Positions 54,291 through 64,000 of a DNA stretch of 64,000 nucleotides are shown in pieces. The stretch lies in assembly GCF_943734655.1 (NCBI RefSeq), contig NC_071353.1, positions 136,871,907 to 136,935,906 on the forward strand, given 5' to 3'. The notes below the pieces were generated by a model. That model saw nothing but the letters and a program-made list of their open reading frames with translations. It ran no database searches and was not told the DNA's origin. Position 1 is the stretch's first letter. The number at the start of each line of letters is the position of its first letter. The DNA comes from Sabethes cyaneus. Taxonomy: Eukaryota; Arthropoda; Insecta; Diptera; Culicidae. The translations under genes were made by a program, and so were the position numbers.

Positions 54291-55639
54291 GTCACCACGC
54301 TTTTATGTGCGGGTGTTCAAATTGATTTCGATCGGTGAAATTATGGCATTAATATATATAGTTTCCTTGTGTCTGACTGTATCGCTAGATCCTAGCAAGC
54401 CGTTAAATAATTTTTTTTTGTAGACTCCAATATGCGTTGTGAAGGTAACGGTGATTTCAGTCAGTGGGTGGGTGGGTAAAATAGACAATTTGACGGGCTG
54501 CCACATAATGCGATACTGATTTCAACAAGTACTGCGCTTGAATAAAAATATTTGATTTTAAAACAAATTTTTGAAGAAAACGTCAACCATTTACGATTGA
54601 TGGAGTAAACGTGTGATTTGGTACGTAATGATAAGGACAGCCTATGATTTAACCAAGCTATAATCGATTATCAGAAGCTGCCAAAGTAGCGCACACTCAA
54701 TTAAAGCGCGAAAACGCATATCCTGTTGAATATCTTTATACGTACATTTGCTTCTTTCGGAGTTTCTGACGAGAAGCGTAGCTAAAATCCTTCCCGAATT
54801 AGGTGTGGGATATCTGAATCACACAGAGGTGATGTAGCGTGTTTTCTTAAACACAGTCTGGTGTTTTATCAAGGAACACATTCAAACTTTGATGATAAAA
54901 AAGCAAGAATTCACCAAAATGTGATTTATGTGAAACGTGTTGTTCCATGATTTTGTTGCTAAACTGACCCAACATGAAATATCTCAATATAAAGTAACAT
55001 AAATATTGAAATTCGCAAATTTAGGTTCTAACTTTAAGAATTTAGTAGAAGTAGCTTTAGACATTTACTGTAAAGTATTTTATTTCAAGCATATTAAAAG
55101 TATACTAATTTTTTAAAGAACTAGGTCGCTAAAAAGCCGTCGAAATCTCCAATATTCAATGATTTTGTATTGCTTTGACTCGATTTCAAACAAATAACTA
55201 ATCCAAGAGTTTGTCCGGTTTACTAAAACGAAGGTTGTTTTTGTAGTTGTGGTCCAACGAGTGATAACGGATTGAGCAGCAAGCGTCTGCCCGGTATAAT
55301 TCCATCGATATTTTATACAATCATAATTTTGGCGAGACTGAATCGAGACACGGTTTTAAAACTGAGTACTTTTTCAAGATATACTTCCTCGAGCAGCACG
55401 TTCCTCGCTTTTGACGGATTTTTGCCCTTTTATCTAAGCCCCATTTGCTTCCTTTGTAGAGTACATGTGTTTTAATTAATAGAAGGTTGCCAATTTGAGA
55501 GCTGTTTCACTAATAAATTTTACGTGCTACTGAACTGTAAACCTTTTTACATTTTCAAAAGTTTTGGCATCGTGGCTAACCACGACGGGTCAACCTAGTC
55601 ATAAGATATTTTCTTTATGCAACATTAAACGTACCAAAA
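54291..55639. other. Unassigned DNA between two GGTCGTACC arrays
   Basis: Probably an insertion separating one array into two, but inverted repeats or duplications were not recognised. Frames are short. Confidence 0.35.
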
Positions 55640-55858
55640 TATTTCGTTTGTCTATGGTCGAACCGAACCGTTCAATTCTGTGCCATACAGAACCATTTTA
55701 TTTACCAATGGTCGTACCGAACCATTTTAATTAAATGCCTTACAGAATCATTTTCTTTCACTTATGGTTGTGCCGAACCATTTCATGCACCTATGGTCGT
55801 ACCGAACCATAAACTTCACCAACAATTATTGTACCGAATGCTTTTAGTTTATGACCAT
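55640..55858. repeat. GGTCGTACCGAACCAT array, part 2
   Basis: At least four copies of CTATGGTCG(T/A)ACCGAACC-like words. It runs directly into the target duplication of the next element, and similar text (GAACCATTTGTTTTAACT) resumes after it. Confidence 0.72.
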
Positions 55859-55878
55859 ACAGTAATAAGGGGTAGCGG

Positions 55879-56548
55879 GGTATGAAATGGGGAAGGCAAA
55901 CAAGAAAGCGACCTACATAGCTCTTGCCATCTCAAGCCCCTACTTAGCGTCTCCACGCGGCCATACCCGGCAATGCTTTATTGAGTAGCTAAGCTAGGAG
56001 GTGCTGCGATGCTGCGTGATTTCCGGCCGCCTGATTTCAAAACTGCGATTTTGGGCAGACGGTTGAGACACAAAGCCAGGTAAGCCTAATATGTTATTCT
56101 AATAATTTGTCTATGTGTTAGCTCATCAAGCACCTCCTACTGTACAGTGAAAACTTTGGCCGTGACAAGTTTAGATAATGCACATGGATATCAGAATGAA
56201 GAATTAAATTAATTATTGGATATTAGATGCCCTGATGGAAACTCAGGTGACGCAATTATAATTCATTCGACGGATTGCTGGTGAGATTGTTCTATTTTTG
56301 CCCATATAACCTCTATTTCATTTTATTTTTACGCTTATATATTCATATTATAAACATATCGTATATTACTGGGTAAATGAACACATATGAAGATTGCGTG
56401 AGTTTTTAGGCATCCTCGTAAAGTAGGTGTTCAACTAACGTACCCATTTCTACAATCGTAAGGACAAGGCCAGGTGTACGGTGTACTTACGGGTACACCA
56501 TATCAGCCACCCATGGTGTGTACGGTTGTCTATGCTATGCTATGCTAA
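55879..56548 (+). mobile_element. Short retroposon with long duplications and ATGCT tail
   Basis: Flanked by ACAGTAATAAGGGGT at 55859-55873 and 56549-56563. The match extends as (A/T)GCGG to 20 bp with one mismatch. The 3' end carries three ATGCT units (CTATGCTATGCTATGCTA). Long variable duplications plus a simple-sequence tail identify LINE-mediated retroposition. The 670-bp body has no RT frame, so it is a SINE or the 3' remnant of a 5'-truncated LINE. The right 130 bp (GTAAGGACAAGGCCAGGTGT..) look like a LINE/SINE 3' module. Confidence 0.85.
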
Positions 56549-56659
56549 ACAGTAATAAGGGGTTGCGGTGGAACCATTTGTTTTAACTTAGCTCAGACCG
56601 GACCGTTCCAGTTATTTTCAAAGTTCGGAACATCTGAGATTCTCTTTATCAATTACGCA

Positions 56660-57074
56660 GTATTTATGCTTGCAGCATGTTTTTGGCAGATGAAATATCC
56701 AGCAAATTGACCAACATTTGCAATTTCTTTGCTAAAAACTTTTCGAGTGTATTTGCAATTGCTTCAGCTAGTCCGATTCAGGGCGAAAATGGCATCCGTG
56801 ACATTTCGAGCAATGTGCTAAACATTAGAAACATCCGCTTCTCGAACGATGATATTTTTGCTGCACTAAAAAAATTGAACTCTTTAACATCAGCAGGGCC
56901 TGATGGAATCCCGTCGATAGTACTAATAAAATCTGCGAACGCCCTATGTGCTCCATTGAAAGTACTACTTAATCATTCACTGGTGAAGGCGATATTCCCA
57001 ACGCGTTGGAAAAAATCGGGAGTGTTTCCAATTTTTAAAAAAGGAGACGAACAAAACGTAGTAGATGCTGGGAA
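56660..57074 (+). pseudogene. LINE reverse transcriptase, 5' part, cut by Helitron C
   Basis: The frame carries IRFSNDDIFAALKKLNSLTS, AGPDGIPSIVLIK and FPTRWKKSGVFPIFKKGDEQ, RT blocks 0-2 of a Jockey/I-like LINE. It ends at AGN, where the Helitron starts. The last coding base before the Helitron is A (57074). The next legible RT codons lie at 58869. Confidence 0.9.
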
Positions 57075-58868
57075 TCTATACCTATAAAAAAGGATTTCTG
57101 TCTGTCTGTCTGTCTGTCCGTATGTTCCTTATAGAATCGAAAACTACTGAACCAATCGGCGTGAAAATTTGCATGTAGAGGTTTTTGGGGCCAGGAAATG
57201 TTTAAGTGATGGTTAGAGACCCCTCCCCCACTAAGAGGGGGGGCTCCCATACAAATGAAACACAAATTTCTGCATAACTCGAGAATTAATCAAGCAAATG
57301 GAGCAAAATTTTACATGTGGGTGTTTTTGGTGACAAGATTTTTTTCTATGGTAAAATGAGACCGCTCCCCACTTTAGGAAGGGGGGCTCCTATATAAATG
57401 AAATACAAATATCCTCATAACTCGAACATTAATTAATCAAATGGAACCATATTTGGCATGTGGGTGTTTTTAGAGGCAAGAATTTTTTCTATGATGAATT
57501 GAGGCCCCTTACTTTTTTAGGATGGGGGGCTCCCATGCAAATGAAATACAAATTTCCTCATAACTCGAGAACTAATCAAGCAAATGGAACAAAATTTGAC
57601 ATGTGGGTGTTTTTGGAGACAAGAATTTTTTCTATGGTGAATTGAAACCTCTCCCCACTTTAGGAGGGGGGGCTCCTATACAAATGAAATACAAATTTCC
57701 TCATAACTCGAGAACTAATTAATCAAAGGGAACCATATTTGGCATGTGGGTGTTTTTGGAGGCATGATTTTTTTCTATTATGCATTAGGACCCCTCTCCC
57801 TTTTTAGGACGGGGGGCTCTCCTACAAATCAAATACAAATTTCCTCATAACTCGAAAAGTAATCAAGCAAATGGAACCAAATTTGTCATGTGGGGGGTTT
57901 TGGAGGCAGGAATTTTTTTTAATGATGGTTTGAGACCCCTCACCCCTGTGGTATGGGGATAAGGACTATCATGCAAAAACAGAAATTTTTGCGTAACTCA
58001 AAAACTAATCTAACTCGAGAAATTTTAGACTCTTTCATAAAACATTAATCAATAACTGGGTATGTTTTGTCGACTGTAAAGTTCACTATTTTATTTTTAT
58101 CGGCTGTCAGTCTTAATAAATCAGAACAGATTTTATACTTTCTCCGACGTTTCGACTATATTTTGTAGTCTTTATCAATGTATCGTAGAAATCCTTGATA
58201 AAGACTACAAAATATAGTCGAAACGTCGAAGAAAGTACAAAATCTGTTCTGATTTATTAAGACTGACAACCGATAAAAATAAAATAGTTAATCAATTACA
58301 AGACCACCAAAAACTATCTATAGTAACATTAGATAATTCAGCGCGAGTCGGCCATACACCGCGAGTGTTGCCAGCGACATGCCGTCGGTAGCGCCGGCCA
58401 CTACGGGGGGGCAGCCCCCCGTAGAGATCACCTCTATCTAGGTTTATTTATTTTCCTAGATCTACTGACCTCTATTACTTTCCTTCAGTTGGGTCACCCC
58501 TGCGAAATGGTACTTTCTACGAAAAGATTTTCCGTGAAATAGTCCCGCGTAAGGTTTTTCGTGAAATGGTATTCTGCGAAACTCCAAATTCTGCGTTATG
58601 GTCAACCAAGAATTGGTGTTCCGCAAAATGGTATTCGGCGAAATGGTTCGTAATGATGGCGAATATTTAAATGCTATCCGCTTTATTTTATCAGGCTAAG
58701 CAATGGGGGGAGTTGTTTTCTACTTAATTGTGGGCAAAATTTGTATATTAAAACACCCATGAACTCCCCAGAAACTTGCAAAACTCGAGACAAAGGTTAT
58801 CCGAGATTCACGATTTATGTACAACACAGTTTAATTTGTGGCAATGCGAAGTTTGTCGGGTCAGCTAG
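57075..58868 (+). mobile_element. Helitron C (nonautonomous, complete ends) inside a LINE
   Basis: Starts TCTATACCTATAAAAAAGG and ends GTCGGGTCAGCTAG, with a GGCAA..TTGTC hairpin about 10 nt before CTAG. It is inserted between A (57074) and T (58869). It has about five roughly 145-bp tandem units in reverse sense to copy B. A GC-rich segment with a G7/C6 hairpin (ACGGGGGGGCAGCCCCCCGT) follows, and about 390 bp absent from copy B. That extra part contains repeated GCGAAATGGT words and starts with CCTCTATCTAGGTTTATTTA, which copy A also has. A foldback element is nested at 58054-58287. Confidence 0.92.
58054..58287. mobile_element. Foldback element with 9-bp duplication
   Basis: Two arms of about 93 bp (58085-58178 and 58196-58288) are near-perfect inverses with a 17-bp loop. 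Arm words are CAGTCTTAATAAATCAGAAC and GACGTTTCGACTATATTTTG. TTAATCAAT flanks both sides (58045-58053 and 58288-58296). A 9-bp duplication with long arms fits Mutator-like (MULE) MITEs. Thirty-one bases at the left (AACTGGGTATG..) lack a partner on the right. Copies A and B of the Helitron show the uninterrupted site (CATTAGTCAATA-CAAGACC). Confidence 0.85.
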
Positions 58869-59480
58869 TACAGATATAAAAGCAGTATTTGATCGCGTAG
58901 ACCACCTCTTCCTGTTGGTGAAAATCGAGCGCCTTGGAGCCTCTGCCACCATAATTGAAAGGCTGAAAGCATAAAAATAGGTGGATATGAATCACAATGC
59001 TTCACGAAGATGTCGGGCGTGCCACAAAGAAGTAATCTGAGACAATTTTTTTTTTATTATTTTCCAACGTTGTCGGTAAGATAATACCATCAAGCCGATA
59101 CTTAATTCATGCTTATGACCTATAGCACTATGTTGTACGCTCAATAGCTGATTGCATCGAACTTCGACGACATCTCGAAATTTGCTTATCCTGAGTGTGT
59201 CCAAGTGCTCTGTGATCTCTGCCTCACGCAAAAAGAACTCAATTCACTGGAATTATTTTCTATCTGGAAAACCATTCATCAGATTAACGGTAGTCTTAGC
59301 GAGTCTAAGGATCTAAGCGTATTTCTGAATCATCTAATGTCCTTCAGATATCACTATTGCCATGTCGTTGCAAAGGCGAACAGAAATTTGGGGTTTATTT
59401 ATAAGGCTAGCCAAAGAATTCACTGATCCTATTTTTTTTGTAACTTTGCTTAGAAAATCCACACTTATGAGTGGTTAAAT
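58869..59480 (+). pseudogene. LINE reverse transcriptase, 3' part
   Basis: Directly after Helitron C the frame reads STDIKAVFDRVDHLFLLVKI, then a stop. Degraded block 4 (MSGVPQRSNL) and C-terminal text follow: SKDLSVFLNH, YHYCHVVAKANRNLGFIYKA and FTDPIFFVTLL. It is the same strand and element type as 56660-57074. Compared with the related copy at 49262-49880, about 65 codons (NYRGIT to the residues before STDxKA) are missing between the two halves. The catalytic box is not legible. Confidence 0.85.
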
Positions 59481-62400
59481 AGTTTACAGTAAACGTAATT
59501 TTGGACACATCGAGATTTATTATGAACATCCCTAGTGATTCAATCGCATGCAGCCCAATTGATATTCAGTTTCCACTCGGGGCAAGACGTGTTCGAATTT
59601 TTTACTTTTTCCAGGTTTTTCTCTATATAGTGACAGACAACTGTAGAGAACTTTCGGTGCAAGGCACACCAACCCTTGGCTCCGTTGGAGTGGTGCATCA
59701 TTTATTCAAAACATGCTCCAACAGGACCTGTTACCCGATACCGATGAGGTTGACTTGCAGCTTTTTTGCGGTTTCAAACCAGTTCAGCCGTTCAGTTCAT
59801 TTACAGTCAATTGACAAACGCTGCCACAGATATCAGTGCAGTGGCTGAGAATGAATTCATAAATCTTCTACCTACCTGGGTTTATTTCAATAAATTTGCA
59901 GCTGCGACACTTGAAACTCAAGTTTTAAATATTGAGAACTTTTGTGAAACAAACTGCTATAACTGCTATCTTCACTGCTATAAAGCTAACACGTCACAAT
60001 TTTGTTATTTCTTTTTATCCGAGGCATTTCTCCAAATATCAATAATGTTTTCTTTGCTTAACCTTCACGTCTCTGACGGCCGAAAATATTTCAATTTTAC
60101 AGCCTACTTTACCGGTTTACTTTGATCCGCCCACACGGTGGTCGGTGGGGAGGCGTATTATTTCACCGGTCAGTTTGCTGTTTGCCAAACCCCGGTCCCG
60201 GTTACCCGGCGGTTGGGGGGACCGATCAAAATCCTTATACCTAGCACACGGATATTTACCGAGCGAGCATGCAAACTAAACCGGAGCGTTAGCTAGCGAA
60301 TAGGTCAGCCTCACAGGTTAGCTCGGAAAATGGTAGAGCAGCAGCCCTGCAGTAGCTACGTCGGGGTTCAGGGTTGGTGAATAAATCAAATGTTTTCGGT
60401 TGTAGCAATTATTGGCTTTGTTTCAGGCCGGGATCAAATATCAACTAAATACTTGCAACGTATCGATAGCGTCCGAGTGAGGACGAGGAGTAGAAGGAGC
60501 TGGAGCAGGTCTCGCTGTGGGCTTTGGTTGCTCACGCACTGGACATTTACGCATTTTCAGATCCATCAGCAACGGGTTTGGTCGGTTTGGTATACTGAAA
60601 ATTGGTGGGAAATTCTATCCCATTTGGTGGGTGTGTGATGCGATGGTGCGATTGGGAGGTAAACATTTGACCAACGGTAGATTGAATGATAGCGTTCATT
60701 GTTTGTTTGCTGTATTTTATTTTCCGAACACGGATAGCTGATCAATTTTATTGAGATACAGTAATAAATCGTGATAAAAGCAACTAGGTACGGGCAGGAT
60801 TGGAAATTGTGTTTGTATTTTGATACAGCTTTTCAATAAAATCAATAAATCAATTCATTGCAACAATGGGGAAGTTTTATTAGCAAATGGACTAGTACTT
60901 CAAACTATTTTATTTGATAAGTAATAAGAAAAATGGGAAAGGTTCAAGTCAGCTCCATCACAAACAGCTCCGTTTTTTCATTCTTTTAAGTTGATAGTCA
61001 ACAAATGAATTTACAATTTTGTAGATTTTAAAGTCACCTCATGTGCCTCATTCGGCACATTCACGGACGAATTCAAATAACACATGCTCATACTGTGACG
61101 CCCTTTAAAGTAACGAAAACCAGTGTAGGTACTGTAAAGCTGCTAGATAATGTGCCTATATAAACAAATTAATTAAGCAACCCTTTAATAGCCTTCTCCC
61201 GGAAGAAGGAACTCATCGCCGAAGCAACAGCAACAACGTTACCGTGCGGAAGCTTCCATTGACACGACTGGAAAAGGACAGAGCAGTATGTCATTGGGTT
61301 TTATTGTCTTAACCATTATCCCTTAGATCCCTCGCGGGAACTGCTTGGGTTCTTTCTGCCGAGCGCCCTCACAGCATCGCTCCCATTGAGCGAAGTAACC
61401 GCTAGGGGGGAGGTGTCGCAGCTTTTTTTTCTAATTTCAGTTGCTTCGGTTTCCTTAAAAAATTATAAAATATTATTTCATAAAGAAAATTTATTAGAAA
61501 AACTTTTAACGAAGAAATTCCTTTGCTTCACAACCGACAAGAAATTCCATTATCAGCGGACAAATTCTGAAGGACAGCCAGTTCGAACACATGTTACACT
61601 ACTTTATGTGACGCTACTGCACTATTCATAGGGCTCCTTGTGGAACAATGATCATTTCAATAGTATCAGAGAAATTCCAAAGACTCAGCGCACCGAAAAG
61701 TTTCGCTGCACTGCCATTGAAACCTTTCTCTTTCCCCTTCAGGCGGATAGCGGATGAATTAATGAGAACACACTTACGTCAAGTCGGAGCTATACTGAAT
61801 CGCTTCAGTAGCAATAAACTGAAGAAAGCCACACGACGGCGACGGCATCCAGCAGCAGGATTTTCCATCCGCGCGAGTACCAACCAACGCGTTCTCGTCA
61901 CTCGGCGGTGTGCACTCAGCCGTAATGTGCCAGCCGTATTTTTCCTCCTAACAACCGTGTGAGATTTTCTACACCTGCTCGGATGAAGCATCCTGGGCTG
62001 CGAGCAGCTCGCGAAAGCAACCCTTTCTGTCGCCGTCGTTGAAAGGCTAACATATTCTCAGTGAATACGTATCCATCGTTACAGTAGCGGACAAATTTTA
62101 AAGAAATCGGAATCGATTTTAAAACATTATTCTTGGTTAGGTACAAAATAAGAGTTTAACTACAGTTTTGTGACCACATTTGGTCACACTACAACGTAGG
62201 TAAATGGTTCAAAACAACATCCAAATTTTTTCCGCGTCCGCTACTGTACCACAGTACTTTAACTAAGATTATTATATTCATAAATTTTGTAAGCCCTTTC
62301 CACTCGATAGAAACGGGAGTAGAGGAAGCCTTCGAACGTGGTGGAACGACACACGCGGTTGCTGTACTTTTACCTTTACCTACTAATATTGAAAATAGGC

Positions 62401-62699
62401 AGGAAAAATGAAAATTTGCGGCCGTAAGTGAAAGCTCAGCCTTTTGTTTGGCGCCTGTACTGTGATTAGCTGCACAGAAGCACCCCCTTCTGGGAACGGT
62501 TTTCCCCACACTATCGTGAAAAGCGTTAGTGAAAAATATTGCCACATACGGGTTTCGGCTTTTTGTGTTGAACTAATAAACACACCGAACCTATGGATAT
62601 GAATGAAAAATTAAATTTTAGTTGGTATGAAACACCATTTGAACTGATACTGTAACTTCACGCAGTGAAAATCATGTCCTGTGAGGTCGTGAGTTAGTT
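59481..62699. other. Intronic DNA, largely without recognised repeats
   Basis: About 3.2 kb with GC-richer islands at 60.13-60.35, 61.2-61.4 and 61.7-62.05 kb. No frame shows a conserved domain or convincing splice-bounded exon. This is a candidate area for intronic regulatory DNA or a missed exon. Confidence 0.4.
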
Positions 62700-63240
62700 A
62701 AAACGGTTGATTTGTCCGCGAAATTCGCGATGTATGACGTCCTGAAACGATTTGGAAAACGTCTGGTCACCGATAGAAAACCAGCAAATGGCAGAAACGT
62801 GGTGAAAACGGAAGTATCCTCCAGAAAGTCGAGAAAGCAAACAATAAAGTTGATCAAGACCGGGACACGACGCAAAGCAGAATCCGGAGACAAAGAGTTC
62901 AGGGAAGCTCAACGAGAAATAGCCGATCAATGCCGAGTTCCGAATTTGGACAAAATTTTATGCCTTGTTCAATCAAGTTCAAAAAAGTTCTTCGTTTGAC
63001 AAATAATCTTTAGCTACGGACTAAAACGTGGTGACTTCTGTAACCATGAACTAGTAAATTTAGCAAAAGCATTGCTTTTAAAAGATGTTGATTGCCATTT
63101 TCTGCCGCGGCATGGCAAGCTATCACTATTGCAATGGTACAATGACAATGGCGTCACTGTTTTCCCGCAGAAGCAGAAGGTCGCAGCTACAAGTGGCGAG
63201 AAAAAGTTTAAGCGAAAATGAAATTTAGCTGTCAAATAAA
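62700..63240 (+). pseudogene. ITmD37E/mariner-like transposase relic 3, internally deleted
   Basis: The plus strand reads VDLSAKFAMYDVLKRFGKRL, TDRKPANGRNVVKTEV and TIKLIKTGTRRKAE, a transposase N-terminus with helix-turn-helix style text (YxVLKRFxxRxxxxRKPxxGR). The frame ends at 62999. About 60 bp later GMASYHYCNG and, in another frame, LQWYNDNGVTVFPQKQK match the LASCHYSKDVLEWYKANGV region of relic 2. The whole centre, including the first catalytic aspartate, is missing. The 95-codon frame alone could be mistaken for a small basic gene. Confidence 0.75.
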
Positions 63241-63664
63241 TGAAAAAATCAGCGGGGTTGTGTACAAGACACGACCGCATATATAGGTGACGCAGGACTA
63301 CATAAGTCTCTTTGTAGTAATAGTAGCATGTATTCATGCTTGTAATCATTCGATTCTTCATATATACGTGCTATATGCAACATATATACATGCTACATGC
63401 GTTGTATGTAACATTTATCAAAGTAGTAACATTGCATACGTTCAATTTTCAAAAGATTGCATTTGAAAACAATTTAACAAAATCAATAACACAAACTATT
63501 GCTTTCCTGCTACCTTACTGAAATTAAAGAATGTTTTTATTACCCATGGTTCCCCACGTTGAAGGGATTTCACCAGTTCAATTCTATTTCATTAACAGCA
63601 CAGCTTTTTACTGCACTTCTAATGAAACGGCAAGCATGCGTATTAATACAGAGTCGTATTATAA
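63241..63664. other. Unannotated intronic DNA
   Basis: AT-rich spacer with ATGCTACATGC / TACATGC words; no element ends recognised. Confidence 0.4.
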
Positions 63665-64000
63665 CCGAACATTACAGTTGCAGCACATTTTTCCAACACA
63701 GATATCAAATTCGCCGAGGTTTATTCGCCTCGCAGTAAAGAATTTGCGATCTGTTGGGGCAACGAACTTCTGTCATTTTTCCTGGCACACTTCCCTAACA
63801 CAGACATCAAATTGGACTAAGTTTAATCGCGTTCGTAAGAAATCTGTTGGCATGAGGGAGCTTAGTCACTCTTTCTGGCGTACTTCCCAAGCAAAGACAT
63901 CAAAAGGGTCTAGGTTTAATCGCTGTGTTAAGAAATCTTGTTGAAATGAGGAAACTTCGTCACTTGTTTTGGCTTACTTCCCAAGCACAGATATCAAATT
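63665..64000. repeat. 93-bp tandem repeat array, right edge
   Basis: Units contain ACTTCCC(T/A)A(A/G)CACAGACATC, a TTTAATCGC word and AAGAAATCTGTTG. The ACTTCCC word occurs at 63789, 63882 and 63976, a 93-94 bp period, with a more diverged unit beginning near 63690. Units differ by about 15-25 percent. The array runs off the window, so its size is unknown. Open frames across it follow the repeat and carry no known domain. Confidence 0.85.

Larger units (their letters stand above)
36874..64000 (+). other. Putative following intron (runs off the window)
   Basis: Starts with GTAAGTGAGC. No exon with convincing splice sites and coding bias was recognised in the remaining 27 kb, which is dominated by repeats. 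A small exon could be missed. Confidence 0.45.

Noticed and set aside
62712..62999. A 95-codon basic frame that could be a small host gene
   Set aside because: Its text matches the DNA-binding N-terminus of a Tc1/mariner-type transposase, and catalytic-core remnants of the same family follow within 100 bp.
1..64000. A new defence, toxin or biosynthetic system
   Set aside because: No clustered intact genes exist; apart from one host exon, all recognisable coding text is transposon relic.

Overview
The window looks like nuclear DNA of a culicine mosquito, most likely Aedes. It is AT-rich and intron-like, with very long stretches of dead transposable elements. The repeat set fits mosquitoes: ITmD37E/mariner-type and maT-type transposase relics, RTE- and Jockey/I-like LINE relics, tRNA-like SINEs, Helitrons carrying C-run/G-run tandem units, and TA-, TTAA- and 8-bp-duplication inverted-repeat elements. 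There is no bacterial-style gene organisation, no CRISPR array and no intact transposon gene. The organism call is inference from content; no search was possible.

Host gene. One plus-strand gene can be supported. A GC-rich block (about 4.48-5.36 kb) contains a candidate initiator-type promoter and a noncoding first exon ending in a GTGAGT donor at 5361. A second exon at 36173-36873 has a polypyrimidine tract and CAG acceptor, an in-frame stop just before the start ATG (36355), a 173-codon open frame and a GTAAGT donor at 36874 in phase 0. If the two exons are joined, intron 1 is 30.8 kb. The following intron runs past the right edge, so nearly everything else is intronic or upstream DNA filled with repeats. 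I do not recognise the protein.

Layout. 0-4.5 kb: upstream DNA with a short pyrimidine-rich tract, a 200-bp direct repeat and one inverted-repeat element. 5.4-36 kb (intron 1): a hAT-type MITE with a perfect 8-bp duplication; a 2.8-kb 5'-truncated LINE; a maT transposase relic; two SINEs; Helitron A; two RTE relics; a 7-bp satellite; two mariner-like transposase relics; a TTAA element nested in a TA element; and a pyrimidine-rich tract split by nested inverted-repeat elements. 37-64 kb (intron 2): more pyrimidine-rich tracts, one carrying a multi-level transposon nest at 39.3-43.1 kb; a third SINE; LINE relics; Helitrons B and C (C inside a LINE reverse transcriptase); a short retroposon with 15-20 bp duplications; a third mariner-like relic; and a 93-bp tandem array running off the right edge.

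The most informative content is the stratigraphy. Several insertions have recognisable ends and target duplications, and in three cases the uninterrupted target can be read elsewhere in the same window: Helitron B, the foldback inside Helitron C, and the pogo-type MITE inside a foldback. I found no convincing new gene system. The less usual signals are the strand-coherent pyrimidine tracts, the repeated palindrome in the TTAA element and the tandem hairpin units of the Helitrons.
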